Assembly: GCA_944325035.1 (NCBI GenBank)
Contig: CALUYM010000004.1
Span: forward strand, 1-64,000
DNA length: 64,000 bases
Direction of reading: 5' to 3'
Source: an uncultured Anaeroplasmataceae bacterium
GTDB taxonomy: Bacteria; Bacillota_I; Bacilli_A; Acholeplasmatales; Anaeroplasmataceae
Part shown: in pieces, positions 36,369-45,339 of the stretch
Layout: the number at the start of each line of letters is the position of its first letter
Numbering within the stretch: position 1 is the first letter of the stretch
The notes under the pieces: model-generated
The model's database searches: none
Seen by the model: only the letters and a program-made list of their open reading frames with translations
What the model was told of the DNA's origin: nothing
Translations under genes and position numbers: made by a program

Positions 36369-37205
36369 TTAATAACGATGAATTTCTAAATAATTAACGT
36401 TTTTTATAACCTCACCATCAGCTTGTAAAGTTGAGCAACCTTGTGTTCTAACTTTAACATTCTTACAAGAAAAATACGTTACATATTTTTCTAATCTTGT
36501 ATGGAGACCAAGAAAAACAAGCGGAAACAATCTTACAATATGTTTATAATTCTTAGCTCTAATTACATATAGATCTAAGTGACTATCAGCTCTTACGGCT
36601 TTGGGAGCAATTTTCATTCCTCCACCCATGTATTTTCCATGCATACATACAAAGAAATATACATCATCGAATGAATGTTTTATTCCATCAATTTCTAAAT
36701 CTAGTTGGTAGGTTTTGAAAGTCTTAAAAACGCTAAGAGCAGTCTTAAAATAAGATTCTTTTTTCTGATTATTATTAACTTCATCACATACAATAGCGTC
36801 AATTCCAATGCCTATCCCATTTAAGAATCGGTGTTTTATCCCATTATGCAAGAAATACGGCATATCTTTAATTTCATGCGTTATGTCAAAAATTTTTCCT
36901 TTATGACCTCTTGCAAAATCGTTTCCGGTTCCACCTTTATTCACATATACTTCAGCTGGTATCTTTTTAAAGTCAATATACTGCATCATCTGATGAAGCG
37001 TACCATCGCCCCCGCTGATTATAAGTCTATCGGTTTCTTGTAATTTTTCTAGAAATTCATCCTTCCTTTCTTTAAAGTCAAATACAGTAATAATTGTTGA
37101 ATTAATTCCTTTTTTTTCACATCTCTTTTTTATCTTTTGAGCTACTTTTAGGTTAAACTCATTATTACCGCCTTTAGCAAGTGGATTATAAATTATATAG
37201 TACAT
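36369..37205 (-). CDS. Diacylglycerol kinase-like lipid kinase (YegS/DgkB family)
   Basis: A 278-residue soluble lipid kinase with the DAGK catalytic domain: NPLAKGG at 7-13, GGDGTLHQ at 65-72 and KGGTGNDFARG near 92-102, followed by the beta-sandwich C-terminal domain with KxxPKAxxxDSHLDLY. DgkB recycles diacylglycerol produced by lipoteichoic acid synthesis in Gram-positives, which fits the LTA-synthase-like gene at 53.6 kb. The exact lipid substrate is unproven. It is 27 bp after dnaE on the same strand. Confidence 0.82.
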   Translation of the reverse strand: MYYIIYNPLAKGGNNEFNLKVAQKIKKRCEKKGINSTIITVFDFKERKDEFLEKLQETDRLIISGGDGTLHQMMQYIDFKKIPAEVYVNKGGTGNDFARGHKGKIFDITHEIKDMPYFLHNGIKHRFLNGIGIGIDAIVCDEVNNNQKKESYFKTALSVFKTFKTYQLDLEIDGIKHSFDDVYFFVCMHGKYMGGGMKIAPKAVRADSHLDLYVIRAKNYKHIVRLFPLVFLGLHTRLEKYVTYFSCKNVKVRTQGCSTLQADGEVIKNVNYLEIHRY

Positions 37206-37232
37206 CTTAACTTCCTCATTGACAAAATTATT

Positions 37233-40211
37233 TTAAATTTTCTTTATCCAAACGATATAGAATTGGTATGTTTTCTTGAGTTCATCATACATAATTCTGC
37301 CTTCCGTCATATAAATGGACGAAGATTTAACTTGATTTATATAATTTTGATAAACCTTTGGAAATAATACCACATTTAATTCCGTTTTTCCATCAAAAAT
37401 TTTTCCAACTAACATTTTTTCACCTTTTTTGGTAAAAACTTCCTTAATTTCTGTAAATTCGACTAAAACTCGGATTGTTTTTGCAATATGCTTTTTGGAG
37501 AAATTCAAAGTTTGATATTTTTGTTTTAAAACTTCTATATTTTTAAACGGATCATACTCAATATTTAATCCTAAAGCTTTCATTTCATTTTCTCGTAAAA
37601 ATTCATAGTCATATTCTTCTTTTACAAGAATTTTTTCTTCTTCTGGAATTGAATTTTCAAAAATTTCAGAATATTCATCACTTTTTTCGATCATATCTTT
37701 TTTTGTTTGGCCAAATGAATCAAACGCTCCAGCAAAAATTAATGATTCTAACATCTTTTGATTTATTATTTTCATTCTATCCTTAAAATTTGCAAAAGAA
37801 GTAAATGGTCCCTTTATTCGTTCTTTTAAAATTTCAAATGCAGAATTATAGCCAACACCATAAACTCCCTGAAGTGGAAAAATTAATGTATTATTTTTGT
37901 TTACAAATTCTAAGGTTGAAATATTAATATTAGGTTTTTCAACTTTTAATCCTCTAATTTTAGCATATTCTAAATATGATGTAATTGTAGTTGTATTTCC
38001 AATAACATTATTTAATAATTTAGACATAAAAATTCCAAAATAGTTAGCTTTAAAATACGCCATTTGATAACTAACTAATGCATATGCTACTGCATGACTC
38101 TTATTAAAACCATAATTAGCAAATTTAACAATCAAATCATAAATTTGATTTGCAATCTCTTTTTCATGTCCAAGCTTGGCAGATTGTTCAATAAACCGTA
38201 TTCGATTCGCATCTAAACTTGCTTTATCCTTTTTAGAAACGGCTCGACGTAATAAGTCAGCTTCCCCTAAACTTAAACCTGCATATGTATGAGCAATTTG
38301 CATAATTTGTTCTTGATAAACAATTATACCATACGTTTCTTTTAAAATTGGCTCTAACGCCTTATCAATATATGTAAATGGAGCGCCTTTACTTCGTTTA
38401 ATGTATTCATCGATATTATCCATAGGTCCTGGTCTATAAAGTGACAAAACAGCAACAATTTCTTCAAAGGATTTAGGGCCTAAATTTTTTAAAAATCTTT
38501 TGATTCCTTCACTTTCTAGTTGAAAAACACCCAAAGTATCACCACGTGATAATAAATCAAATGTTTTTTTATTATCTAGAGGAATATCTTGAATTGTTAT
38601 ATTGTTTAGGCCAGGAATTTCTTTAATAATTTGATTAATTGTATTTAGATTTTTTAATCCTAAGAAATCTATCTTTAAAAGTCCTAGCATAGCTAAATCA
38701 TTAGCGTCAAGTTGAGATTGATATAATCCAGATAAACCTTTTTGAAGTGGAACATTAGCTACTAACATATCATTTGATAAAATAATTCCCGCAGCGTGTG
38801 TTGAAACATGGCGCGGTAAATTCTCAATTTTCTTAGCGATTCTAAACAATTTTGAAACTAACTCATTATGTTCATAAGATTTAACCAACTTTTCATAATC
38901 ATCAGTTGATGAGGCAATTTTAACGATTACATCTATTTCTTTAGATTCTAAACCTAAAACTTTACCAATATCACGAAGCGATGACTTTAATTGAAATGTA
39001 CCAAAAGTAGAAATATTACATACACGATTTTTTCCATATAAATCCTGAACATATTGAATAACTTCATCTCTTCTATCATCTGGAAAATCCATATCAATAT
39101 CAGGCATAGTTACTCTTTCTAAAGATAAAAAACGCTCAAAGAATAAATCATATTTAAGTGGATCTACATTTGTTATCCCTAAGCAATAAGCAACTAAACT
39201 TCCTGCTGCACTACCTCGGCCAGGTCCAACCATAATCCCGGCTTTTTTAGCATATAAGACAAAGTCCCACACAATTAAAAAATAATCATCATATCCCATT
39301 GTATGAATTACGCCTAATTCATAGTTAAGTCTTGTCACGTATTCAGAATATGGTTTACTATGACTCTTTTGAAATCTTTTATTCAACCCTCTTTGGGCAA
39401 CAGATTTTAAAAATATATTTGAAGCTTCCCCATTTGTCTTAGGATATTGCGGAAGAGAGATATCAACAGCTTTAATCGAATAATTAACTAAGTTAATTAA
39501 ATATTCTAGATTTTGAAATACATCTTCAAACATATAAAACTCTTCTTCTAATTCATACTTACTTTTTAGATGAAAGTCACCCTGCTTAGCAGTTGTTTTG
39601 CCAATACTTGTTAATGTATCATAAACTTCTCTATCTTCCTTATTTAGATATAAAGTTCTTGATAGTGGATAAATTTTAAATCCTAATTCATATGATAAAT
39701 CACGAAGTACTGTTCCACTTTGTAGATTAACTTGCGAATTTAATGATAATCCAACACCAAAGTAAGTAAACATCTTTAAATATGTTTCTACTAAACACTT
39801 TAAGTTCTCAATATTAGAGCCCAAAGCCTCTCTATAAATATCACTTTCATCAGTAGAAATAAAAACAAGTCCCTGATAAGTAGCTAACTCTTGAAGTGAA
39901 AATATTTTATCTTCTATCTTGACAATCGAAGAAATTTTTAATAAATTCATATACCCTTCTTCATTAAATGCATAGGCAATCAAAATATTATCAAAAGAAT
40001 CAGATGATAAAACTTTTATTCTTAAACCTATCAGAGGCTTTATATTGTTTCTATTGCACAAATTATAAAACTTATAGTGACCATAAAGATTCGAATCTGT
40101 AATAGATAAAACGTCATATCCATATTCAAGTGCTTTGTTGATATAATCTTCTAAACGAACGCTTGATTCAAGTAGGTTATATTCAGTTTGTCCATATAAA
40201 AATCCTAACAT
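37233..40211 (-). CDS. dnaE: DNA polymerase III alpha subunit, DnaE type
   Basis: Replicative C-family polymerase. Of 992 residues: PHP domain about 1-200, palm and fingers with GPGRGSAAGSLVAY near 329-342, catalytic PDIDMDF with Asp371 and Asp373, KIDFLGLKNL near 525, helix-hairpin-helix, and a C-terminal OB domain (about 890-985). It is short for DnaE1 (about 1160) and nearer the DnaE3 length of low-GC Gram-positives. The PHP metal motif HxHSxxSLLDG reads YGQTEYNLLES, so no PHP nuclease activity is expected. The start at 40211 follows AAAGGAG; a PolC is expected elsewhere. Confidence 0.93.
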   Translation of the reverse strand: MLGFLYGQTEYNLLESSVRLEDYINKALEYGYDVLSITDSNLYGHYKFYNLCNRNNIKPLIGLRIKVLSSDSFDNILIAYAFNEEGYMNLLKISSIVKIEDKIFSLQELATYQGLVFISTDESDIYREALGSNIENLKCLVETYLKMFTYFGVGLSLNSQVNLQSGTVLRDLSYELGFKIYPLSRTLYLNKEDREVYDTLTSIGKTTAKQGDFHLKSKYELEEEFYMFEDVFQNLEYLINLVNYSIKAVDISLPQYPKTNGEASNIFLKSVAQRGLNKRFQKSHSKPYSEYVTRLNYELGVIHTMGYDDYFLIVWDFVLYAKKAGIMVGPGRGSAAGSLVAYCLGITNVDPLKYDLFFERFLSLERVTMPDIDMDFPDDRRDEVIQYVQDLYGKNRVCNISTFGTFQLKSSLRDIGKVLGLESKEIDVIVKIASSTDDYEKLVKSYEHNELVSKLFRIAKKIENLPRHVSTHAAGIILSNDMLVANVPLQKGLSGLYQSQLDANDLAMLGLLKIDFLGLKNLNTINQIIKEIPGLNNITIQDIPLDNKKTFDLLSRGDTLGVFQLESEGIKRFLKNLGPKSFEEIVAVLSLYRPGPMDNIDEYIKRSKGAPFTYIDKALEPILKETYGIIVYQEQIMQIAHTYAGLSLGEADLLRRAVSKKDKASLDANRIRFIEQSAKLGHEKEIANQIYDLIVKFANYGFNKSHAVAYALVSYQMAYFKANYFGIFMSKLLNNVIGNTTTITSYLEYAKIRGLKVEKPNINISTLEFVNKNNTLIFPLQGVYGVGYNSAFEILKERIKGPFTSFANFKDRMKIINQKMLESLIFAGAFDSFGQTKKDMIEKSDEYSEIFENSIPEEEKILVKEEYDYEFLRENEMKALGLNIEYDPFKNIEVLKQKYQTLNFSKKHIAKTIRVLVEFTEIKEVFTKKGEKMLVGKIFDGKTELNVVLFPKVYQNYINQVKSSSIYMTEGRIMYDELKKTYQFYIVWIKKI

Positions 40212-40262
40212 TATACTCACTCCTTTAGGCTAATTATAACATTTTAAGTAAATTAATAAAAG

Positions 40263-41687
40263 TTATTCACCACGCTTAAACTCTTTTTTCCGGAAAAAGA
40301 AATAAAATATAGTGCAAGTTGTGCCTAAAATTAAGATTGCAAACATTAATTTATTTTCATAAATATAGTCATAAAGTTGACTAATAATGGAAAATGATTC
40401 ACCTCTATCACTTTTAATCGTAACATATATTATTTTTTCCGACTTTATTCCAGCTTTATTTAATGCGGTAATAATTATTTCATATGTTCCAGGAGTAGAT
40501 TTGTCTAAGATAGATTCATCTATAGTAACATTAATATTTTCATCATATTCATCTGTTACTTTAATATAATCTTTTAAATTAAACTTTTCATTTTGTTTAA
40601 ATACTAAATCGTTAGCTTCAATAATTGGAGCACTATTGTATGTAATGGTTAAAGAAAGATTTCTCGTTGCTTTATTTCCAGATGCATCATAAACAGTATA
40701 GATAATATCATATGTTCCAAATTCTTCTTCAAAATCACTATCATCAATTACAACTTTCTCCAAAAGATTACTTTTGTCACATTTATCAGTAATATTCTTA
40801 ATAAAACTTTTAAAATCAGGTTTTTCAAATGAAGATATGGTCTTAAAATATGTAGTAAGTTCAATAACTGGAGCTACATTATCAACAACTGTTATTTCTT
40901 TTGTAACAACCGTTTCATTATGATTACTATCTTCTACTTTAATTGTCACACTTTGTTTCCCCAGTTTATAGACATCTAGTCCAAAGTATTCAATATTATT
41001 CGTTATATCACCATCTAGATTATCTGAAGCCTTTACGTAGTCTCTAATATCAAAATCTTCATCACCAAAAATAACCTCTATAAAACTTGCCGTTTCAAGT
41101 GATGGTTTTCCTTTATCCACTATACTTACATTATAATTTTGTTCTACTCTATTTCCACTTTTATCAATAACAATTATACTAATTGGATATACACCTATTT
41201 TAGTATAATTTACACTTCCATCATTTATAATGCACGAAGTAATTTCATCATTATCTCTAAATAAAAAGTATTCATTATAATTTACTGCTGAACCTAAAGG
41301 AATTATTAAAGATTGAACTTGAGTAATAGTCGGTAACTTTGTATCGACAACATGAACTAAAACATCTTTTTTATCATAACTACTATAGCCTAAAACTGTG
41401 GCAATCAATTTGACTGTTTTTACGCCAACTTCTTTGGTAGAGACGACAAAATTATTATAATACATATCATCAATTTCAACTTTTACATCAACATCATCTA
41501 ATATTTGACCTTTGTAGTAGAACTTGACTTCAAACTCATCTAAATATGATTCAAAGTTATCATTTAATGGAATGGACACTTCTGTTTTATTCCAAATAAA
41601 ACCATTTCCTGATAAAGCCTTTGCTTCATTTTGAACTAATAAACTTATAATAAAAATAATAAATAGTAAGCTTATTCTTTTTAGCAA
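40263..41687 (-). CDS. Surface protein with bacterial Ig-like repeats and C-terminal membrane anchor
   Basis: A 474-residue exported protein: signal peptide (about 1-24), then four to five Ig/cadherin-like modules of 75-90 residues ending in motifs such as GVYPISIIVIDKSGN, KQSVTIKVEDSNHN, TYDIIYTVYDASGN and TYEIIITALNKAG (DUF5011-type), a C-terminal membrane helix (447-465) and a short basic tail. No LPXTG motif is seen. Such modules usually mediate adhesion or act as stalks. Its start overlaps the end of the HTH regulator gene by 7 bp, so the two are probably translated together. dnaE follows 51 bp later. Confidence 0.75.
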   Translation of the reverse strand: MLKRISLLFIIFIISLLVQNEAKALSGNGFIWNKTEVSIPLNDNFESYLDEFEVKFYYKGQILDDVDVKVEIDDMYYNNFVVSTKEVGVKTVKLIATVLGYSSYDKKDVLVHVVDTKLPTITQVQSLIIPLGSAVNYNEYFLFRDNDEITSCIINDGSVNYTKIGVYPISIIVIDKSGNRVEQNYNVSIVDKGKPSLETASFIEVIFGDEDFDIRDYVKASDNLDGDITNNIEYFGLDVYKLGKQSVTIKVEDSNHNETVVTKEITVVDNVAPVIELTTYFKTISSFEKPDFKSFIKNITDKCDKSNLLEKVVIDDSDFEEEFGTYDIIYTVYDASGNKATRNLSLTITYNSAPIIEANDLVFKQNEKFNLKDYIKVTDEYDENINVTIDESILDKSTPGTYEIIITALNKAGIKSEKIIYVTIKSDRGESFSIISQLYDYIYENKLMFAILILGTTCTIFYFFFRKKEFKRGE

Positions 41688-42850
41688 TACAATTCACGCT
41701 CCTTATAAATATTATCTATTTCTGCGTAAATATCTAAACATCGTTTATATCTACATCGGATTTTTAATTCCCTAATCAAACATTTTGAAATTTCATTTAA
41801 GAAAAAATAATTTTTAATCTTAAGAGCATATGGTAAATAGATATTGTTGAGTCTTTCAAAAAAATATAAACAGTATTCTTTATCATATAAGAAACTAATT
41901 ACTTTCAATTCCTCTTCAGTCGCATTAATAATTTTAGTATCATAAGTTTCTTTAAAAACTTTTTTATTCATTTGATATAAATAAATCATCTTGGAGAAAC
42001 TATAATCATTCCAATTCATATCTATACTTTCATTTTTAAAAGCATAATATAAAATTCTAAAATCAAAATTAACTTTTAGCTCTTTTATTCTTTTGTCCAC
42101 TAATTTAATGTAACCGTTGTATAGTGAGAAAGTTAATTGAAGAATTTCCAAATCTTTAACCTTTTCAAATGCATTATATTTTATATATAATCTTCGCAAA
42201 TTATATAAATTATCATAAAATAGTGGTGAATTAAGACGATATAGTATTTTAACTATCATATCTAAAATTAAGGTATCTAAATAAATATATCCAGAATTAT
42301 AATTGCTGAGAACTTTTAAAAGTGTGTAACAATCATAGAATTCATAATTTTTAAAATTATACCAAGCTTCTAAAAATGCTAAAAACATTAAATCTGTAAG
42401 TTGCATTGTCCCTTCAATTTTTTGTAATTCAGAAATAATACGCTTAGCTGTTCTCATATTGTCTTTTGCAAGAGCATAAATAAGTTTAATCATTTTAGCA
42501 CGATAGTTTTTTAAGTCGAAAACCAATTCATAATAATATTCAATAGTAGACATATCATGCTCAAATATCGCTATAATACACTTTTGAAAAATTGCTTTGC
42601 TCTCTTGGATTGCTGCCACATTATCTGCCGATAGTTTAACTCGTTCACAAATATCAGCCAAGAATACAGGATTAGGTTTTATTTCACTGTTTTCTACTTT
42701 AGATAGATAACTAACACTACATGTTTCTCCTGATATTTCTTCTAGTGTTTTAGATAATGCATTTCTTCTTAGCTTTATTTCTGTTCCAAGTAAAGCTTGA
42801 ACATTATCTTCTCGATCTAATTTTTTTGTGATTAATTCAATAATCGTCAT
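41681..42850 (-). CDS. XRE-type HTH protein with helical-repeat C-terminal domain
   Basis: A 389-residue protein. Residues about 18-75 form a Cro/C1-type helix-turn-helix (LGTEIKLRRNALSKTLEEI, then CSVSYLSKVENSEIKPNP). The remaining 310 residues are all-helical, rich in Tyr, Leu, Ile and Lys, like the TPR-type domains of Rgg/RNPP peptide-responsive regulators, but with no motif that assigns it to a named group. The Shine-Dalgarno is separated from the ATG by a hairpin. It overlaps the Ig-repeat membrane protein gene downstream, which is its likely target or partner. Confidence 0.7.
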   Translation of the reverse strand: MTIIELITKKLDREDNVQALLGTEIKLRRNALSKTLEEISGETCSVSYLSKVENSEIKPNPVFLADICERVKLSADNVAAIQESKAIFQKCIIAIFEHDMSTIEYYYELVFDLKNYRAKMIKLIYALAKDNMRTAKRIISELQKIEGTMQLTDLMFLAFLEAWYNFKNYEFYDCYTLLKVLSNYNSGYIYLDTLILDMIVKILYRLNSPLFYDNLYNLRRLYIKYNAFEKVKDLEILQLTFSLYNGYIKLVDKRIKELKVNFDFRILYYAFKNESIDMNWNDYSFSKMIYLYQMNKKVFKETYDTKIINATEEELKVISFLYDKEYCLYFFERLNNIYLPYALKIKNYFFLNEISKCLIRELKIRCRYKRCLDIYAEIDNIYKERELYC

Positions 42851-42863
42851 AAAATAACAAAAT

Positions 42864-42905
42864 GGTTAATCTTTTTATTTTTTTGTCTGATTAACCTCCT
42901 CCTTT
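42864..42905 (-). promoter_or_regulatory. Shine-Dalgarno followed by hairpin before the HTH gene
   Basis: AAAGGAGGAGG (plus 42895-42905) is 44 nt from the ATG at 42850. The gap contains a perfect 8-bp stem (plus 42864-42871 with 42889-42896), which would bring the site to about 13 nt. No nearer ribosome site is visible. Confidence 0.45.
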
Positions 42906-42949
42906 AACATAAGCATACAACTTTTTGAGTAGAATGAAAATAAAAAAAA

Positions 42950-42965
42950 CTTCTAAAAATAGAAG
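42950..42965 (-). terminator. Terminator after the Cse60-like gene
   Basis: CTTCTA (42950-42955) pairs with TAGAAG (42960-42965) around AAAA, then eight Ts follow on the minus strand, 15 bp after the small gene. Confidence 0.8.
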
Positions 42966-42980
42966 CGATAATTTGACATT

Positions 42981-43157
42981 TTATTCCATTTCATAAATAA
43001 CTAATGCTGAAAACGAGAAAATTTGCTCATTTTGAGCATAAAAATGTGAAGTTTGATACTTAATGTCGAGAATTGTTTTTTTATCATTTATAAATAAATT
43101 TAATTCATTTTCCAAATCTTTTTCATGTTCAAAATCAAATATTTTAACTTTAATCAC
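42981..43157 (-). CDS. Cse60-like small protein
   Basis: A 58-residue protein from a GTG start at 43157, with GGGGG 6 nt upstream. It begins IKVKIFDFEHEKDLENELN and has DIKYQTSHFYAQNEQIFSFSALVIYE toward its end, the pattern of the small Cse60 (DUF2758) family named from a sporulation-associated Bacillus protein. Here it implies nothing certain about sporulation. It lies between two terminators, after the 688-residue gene. It is easily missed because of its size and GTG start. Confidence 0.72.
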   Translation of the reverse strand: MIKVKIFDFEHEKDLENELNLFINDKKTILDIKYQTSHFYAQNEQIFSFSALVIYEME

Positions 43158-43180
43158 ATTATTCCCCCTCTTTTAAAAAA

Positions 43181-43206
43181 AAGAAACTGATGGTAAATCA
43201 GTTCTT
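43181..43206 (-). terminator. Terminator of the 688-residue gene
   Basis: AACTGAT (43185-43191) pairs with ATCAGTT (43197-43203), followed on the minus strand by TTCTTTTTTTT. The stop codon of the gene is in the stem. Confidence 0.75.
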
Positions 43207-45264
43207 TTTAATTAAATCAATAAGCATATTTTTTTCTATTTTTATAGCTGAATAGTATGTAGATTTTTTATCTATAATTGAAGAATTATCAAACTTTATA
43301 TTTTTTGCAATTTGAGACTCATTGTTTATAAATTTACGGGTAACTTCCTTTATTGCAGCCAATGCTTTAAAATAGTTATTCGGTATTTCAAAATTCTTTG
43401 TTAAATGCGTATTAATTATAATCATATCCTTATCTAAATTAAACAAGTTTCGGATAAATTTAACAACTGTTTTGGCATCATCTTTAAAGTTTTTTCCAAT
43501 ATAAATTAAATCAAATTGTGCTAACATATTCTTATCTAAAGCTGTTAAAGCTAAGCGATAAGAAGAAATATAATTTACATTTTTACTAATATAAGCTGAT
43601 GGATATAAGCCCCATTTTGGTGTTTCAAGAGTTGTCACATTAACTTTTTTATTTAATTCATGTGCAGCAACCGATAGCCCGATAATATCAGCAGTTGAAG
43701 TTGTACCACATAATAAAATATTACTTACATCATTAAAAGCTAATATAGATTTAAAAATATTATATGAATCATAGATTGTTTTTAAATAAAAGCGACGTAA
43801 ATATTCAATTGCACCTTTATCTGATTCTGTTTTTATATCTTTAACGGCAATATTTGACACACGAATATTAGACTCTTTTAAGGTATGTAAAAAATTGTCA
43901 TAGGCCTCTTCTAATGTATAGAATGCATCAGTTGCTTTAATGTTATAGATTTCAGCAGCATTGAAAATAGGTAAAATTTCACGTTTATTAAATGCTATAT
44001 TTAATAACTCTGATAAAACTTTTACTTGATTTTCATTAAAACGAGTTGCATTGAAACCTGTTAATTCATAACTGATTTTAAATTCTAAGTTAGATAACAC
44101 CTCAAAACTAACATATTTATTATCATAACTAATAATCAAGTTTTGATTAGAATTATCATTAAATGCTTCTATGAATTCCTCATAGATTTCTTTTTTAATT
44201 AATTTAGAAGGAATTGCTTCTTTTATCTCTTTTGATAATTCATAAGAATTGAGATGAGTATACAAGAAGTAATTCTTGTCTCGTAAGATTTCAAATGCCG
44301 GATTATCCGTAAAAAGGCTAATTGCTTTTTTCAAAATATCTATCATTTTAAAATCAAGTGATGAAGCTTTAGCAGCCTCGGAAGTTAACTCATATGCATC
44401 ATTACCCAAGCTCTTCACATAACGTCCGTTAATCTTTAAGTATGCTTTTTTACCCTCATCAGGTTTTTTCATTAAATACATCATATCACGTAATATTGCA
44501 GCTCTTTTTTCATCACCAACTAAACGATAATCTGTAGACATTTCGAAGTCTCGATTTATTCTTAAAATAGCATCTTCATAAGTTACAGAAAATGAATTCA
44601 AACCACCAAAAGCATAACCTTCATTACATAAGAACATATTGTAATGAGAAAAACAAACATTTCTTTTTAAAACATCCCGATCAATAAATTCTCTTGCGAT
44701 TAATAAATGACGACATTCTTTTTTTGAAACACGGAAAGCTTTTTTAAAATCATCTGTTAGTATGTACTCATTGTTTTCTTTTCCAACGAATAACGGATTA
44801 GATAAATAATTTAATTGTACATAGACATCATCTGTTACTTTTTTAAACCAACCATCATAATAGTCTTTGTATTCAAGATTTTTTGTTAAAAATAAACCAC
44901 TATCAACATAATTTACATCTAAATTATCTTCATCAAAGTATCCAGTTTCTTCTAAAATAACTGATAATAAGTTTTTAGATAAAGTCGCCGCGAAGGCAAC
45001 ATTTTCTGTTAATGCTAATTTTACTTTTAACATATAATCGTTAAAATTTAAATATTTGAAACTCTTATCATCTGTGCACACTGCATAAAATTGAGGACCG
45101 AAGTTGTCCAAAATAGCTTCATTTGGTTCTTTTTGGTAACTAGTTTCTAAAACCATCGGATATTCGTATAACGGATCATATGGTAAAATTTCATTATTTT
45201 GTACAACACCAGTTATAACACGTTTATTACGTTCATCCATTTGATATAAAAATTTAGTAATCAT
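43198..45264 (-). CDS. Large protein of unknown function with Rossmann-like C-terminal domain
   Basis: A 688-residue cytoplasmic protein with no signal peptide or membrane helix. I do not recognise a family. Residues 514-620 look like a Rossmann fold of methyltransferase or nucleotide-binding type: ILLCGTTSTADIIGLSVAAHELN, then VNVTTLETPKW, then FDLIYIG. The first glycine loop, CGTTST, is not a standard SAM motif. The N-terminal 500 residues are mixed alpha/beta, rich in Tyr, Asp and Lys, without visible repeats. It is monocistronic with its own terminator, between DegV and Cse60 genes. Low-GC codon use matches its neighbours. Confidence 0.6.
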   Translation of the reverse strand: MITKFLYQMDERNKRVITGVVQNNEILPYDPLYEYPMVLETSYQKEPNEAILDNFGPQFYAVCTDDKSFKYLNFNDYMLKVKLALTENVAFAATLSKNLLSVILEETGYFDEDNLDVNYVDSGLFLTKNLEYKDYYDGWFKKVTDDVYVQLNYLSNPLFVGKENNEYILTDDFKKAFRVSKKECRHLLIAREFIDRDVLKRNVCFSHYNMFLCNEGYAFGGLNSFSVTYEDAILRINRDFEMSTDYRLVGDEKRAAILRDMMYLMKKPDEGKKAYLKINGRYVKSLGNDAYELTSEAAKASSLDFKMIDILKKAISLFTDNPAFEILRDKNYFLYTHLNSYELSKEIKEAIPSKLIKKEIYEEFIEAFNDNSNQNLIISYDNKYVSFEVLSNLEFKISYELTGFNATRFNENQVKVLSELLNIAFNKREILPIFNAAEIYNIKATDAFYTLEEAYDNFLHTLKESNIRVSNIAVKDIKTESDKGAIEYLRRFYLKTIYDSYNIFKSILAFNDVSNILLCGTTSTADIIGLSVAAHELNKKVNVTTLETPKWGLYPSAYISKNVNYISSYRLALTALDKNMLAQFDLIYIGKNFKDDAKTVVKFIRNLFNLDKDMIIINTHLTKNFEIPNNYFKALAAIKEVTRKFINNESQIAKNIKFDNSSIIDKKSTYYSAIKIEKNMLIDLIKKN

Positions 45265-45339
45265 AACATTTCTCCAATCGTCTAACTTTCTAAATTATTA
45301 TATCGCAAATAATCTTATTTTTCTATATTTAATTAAAAC

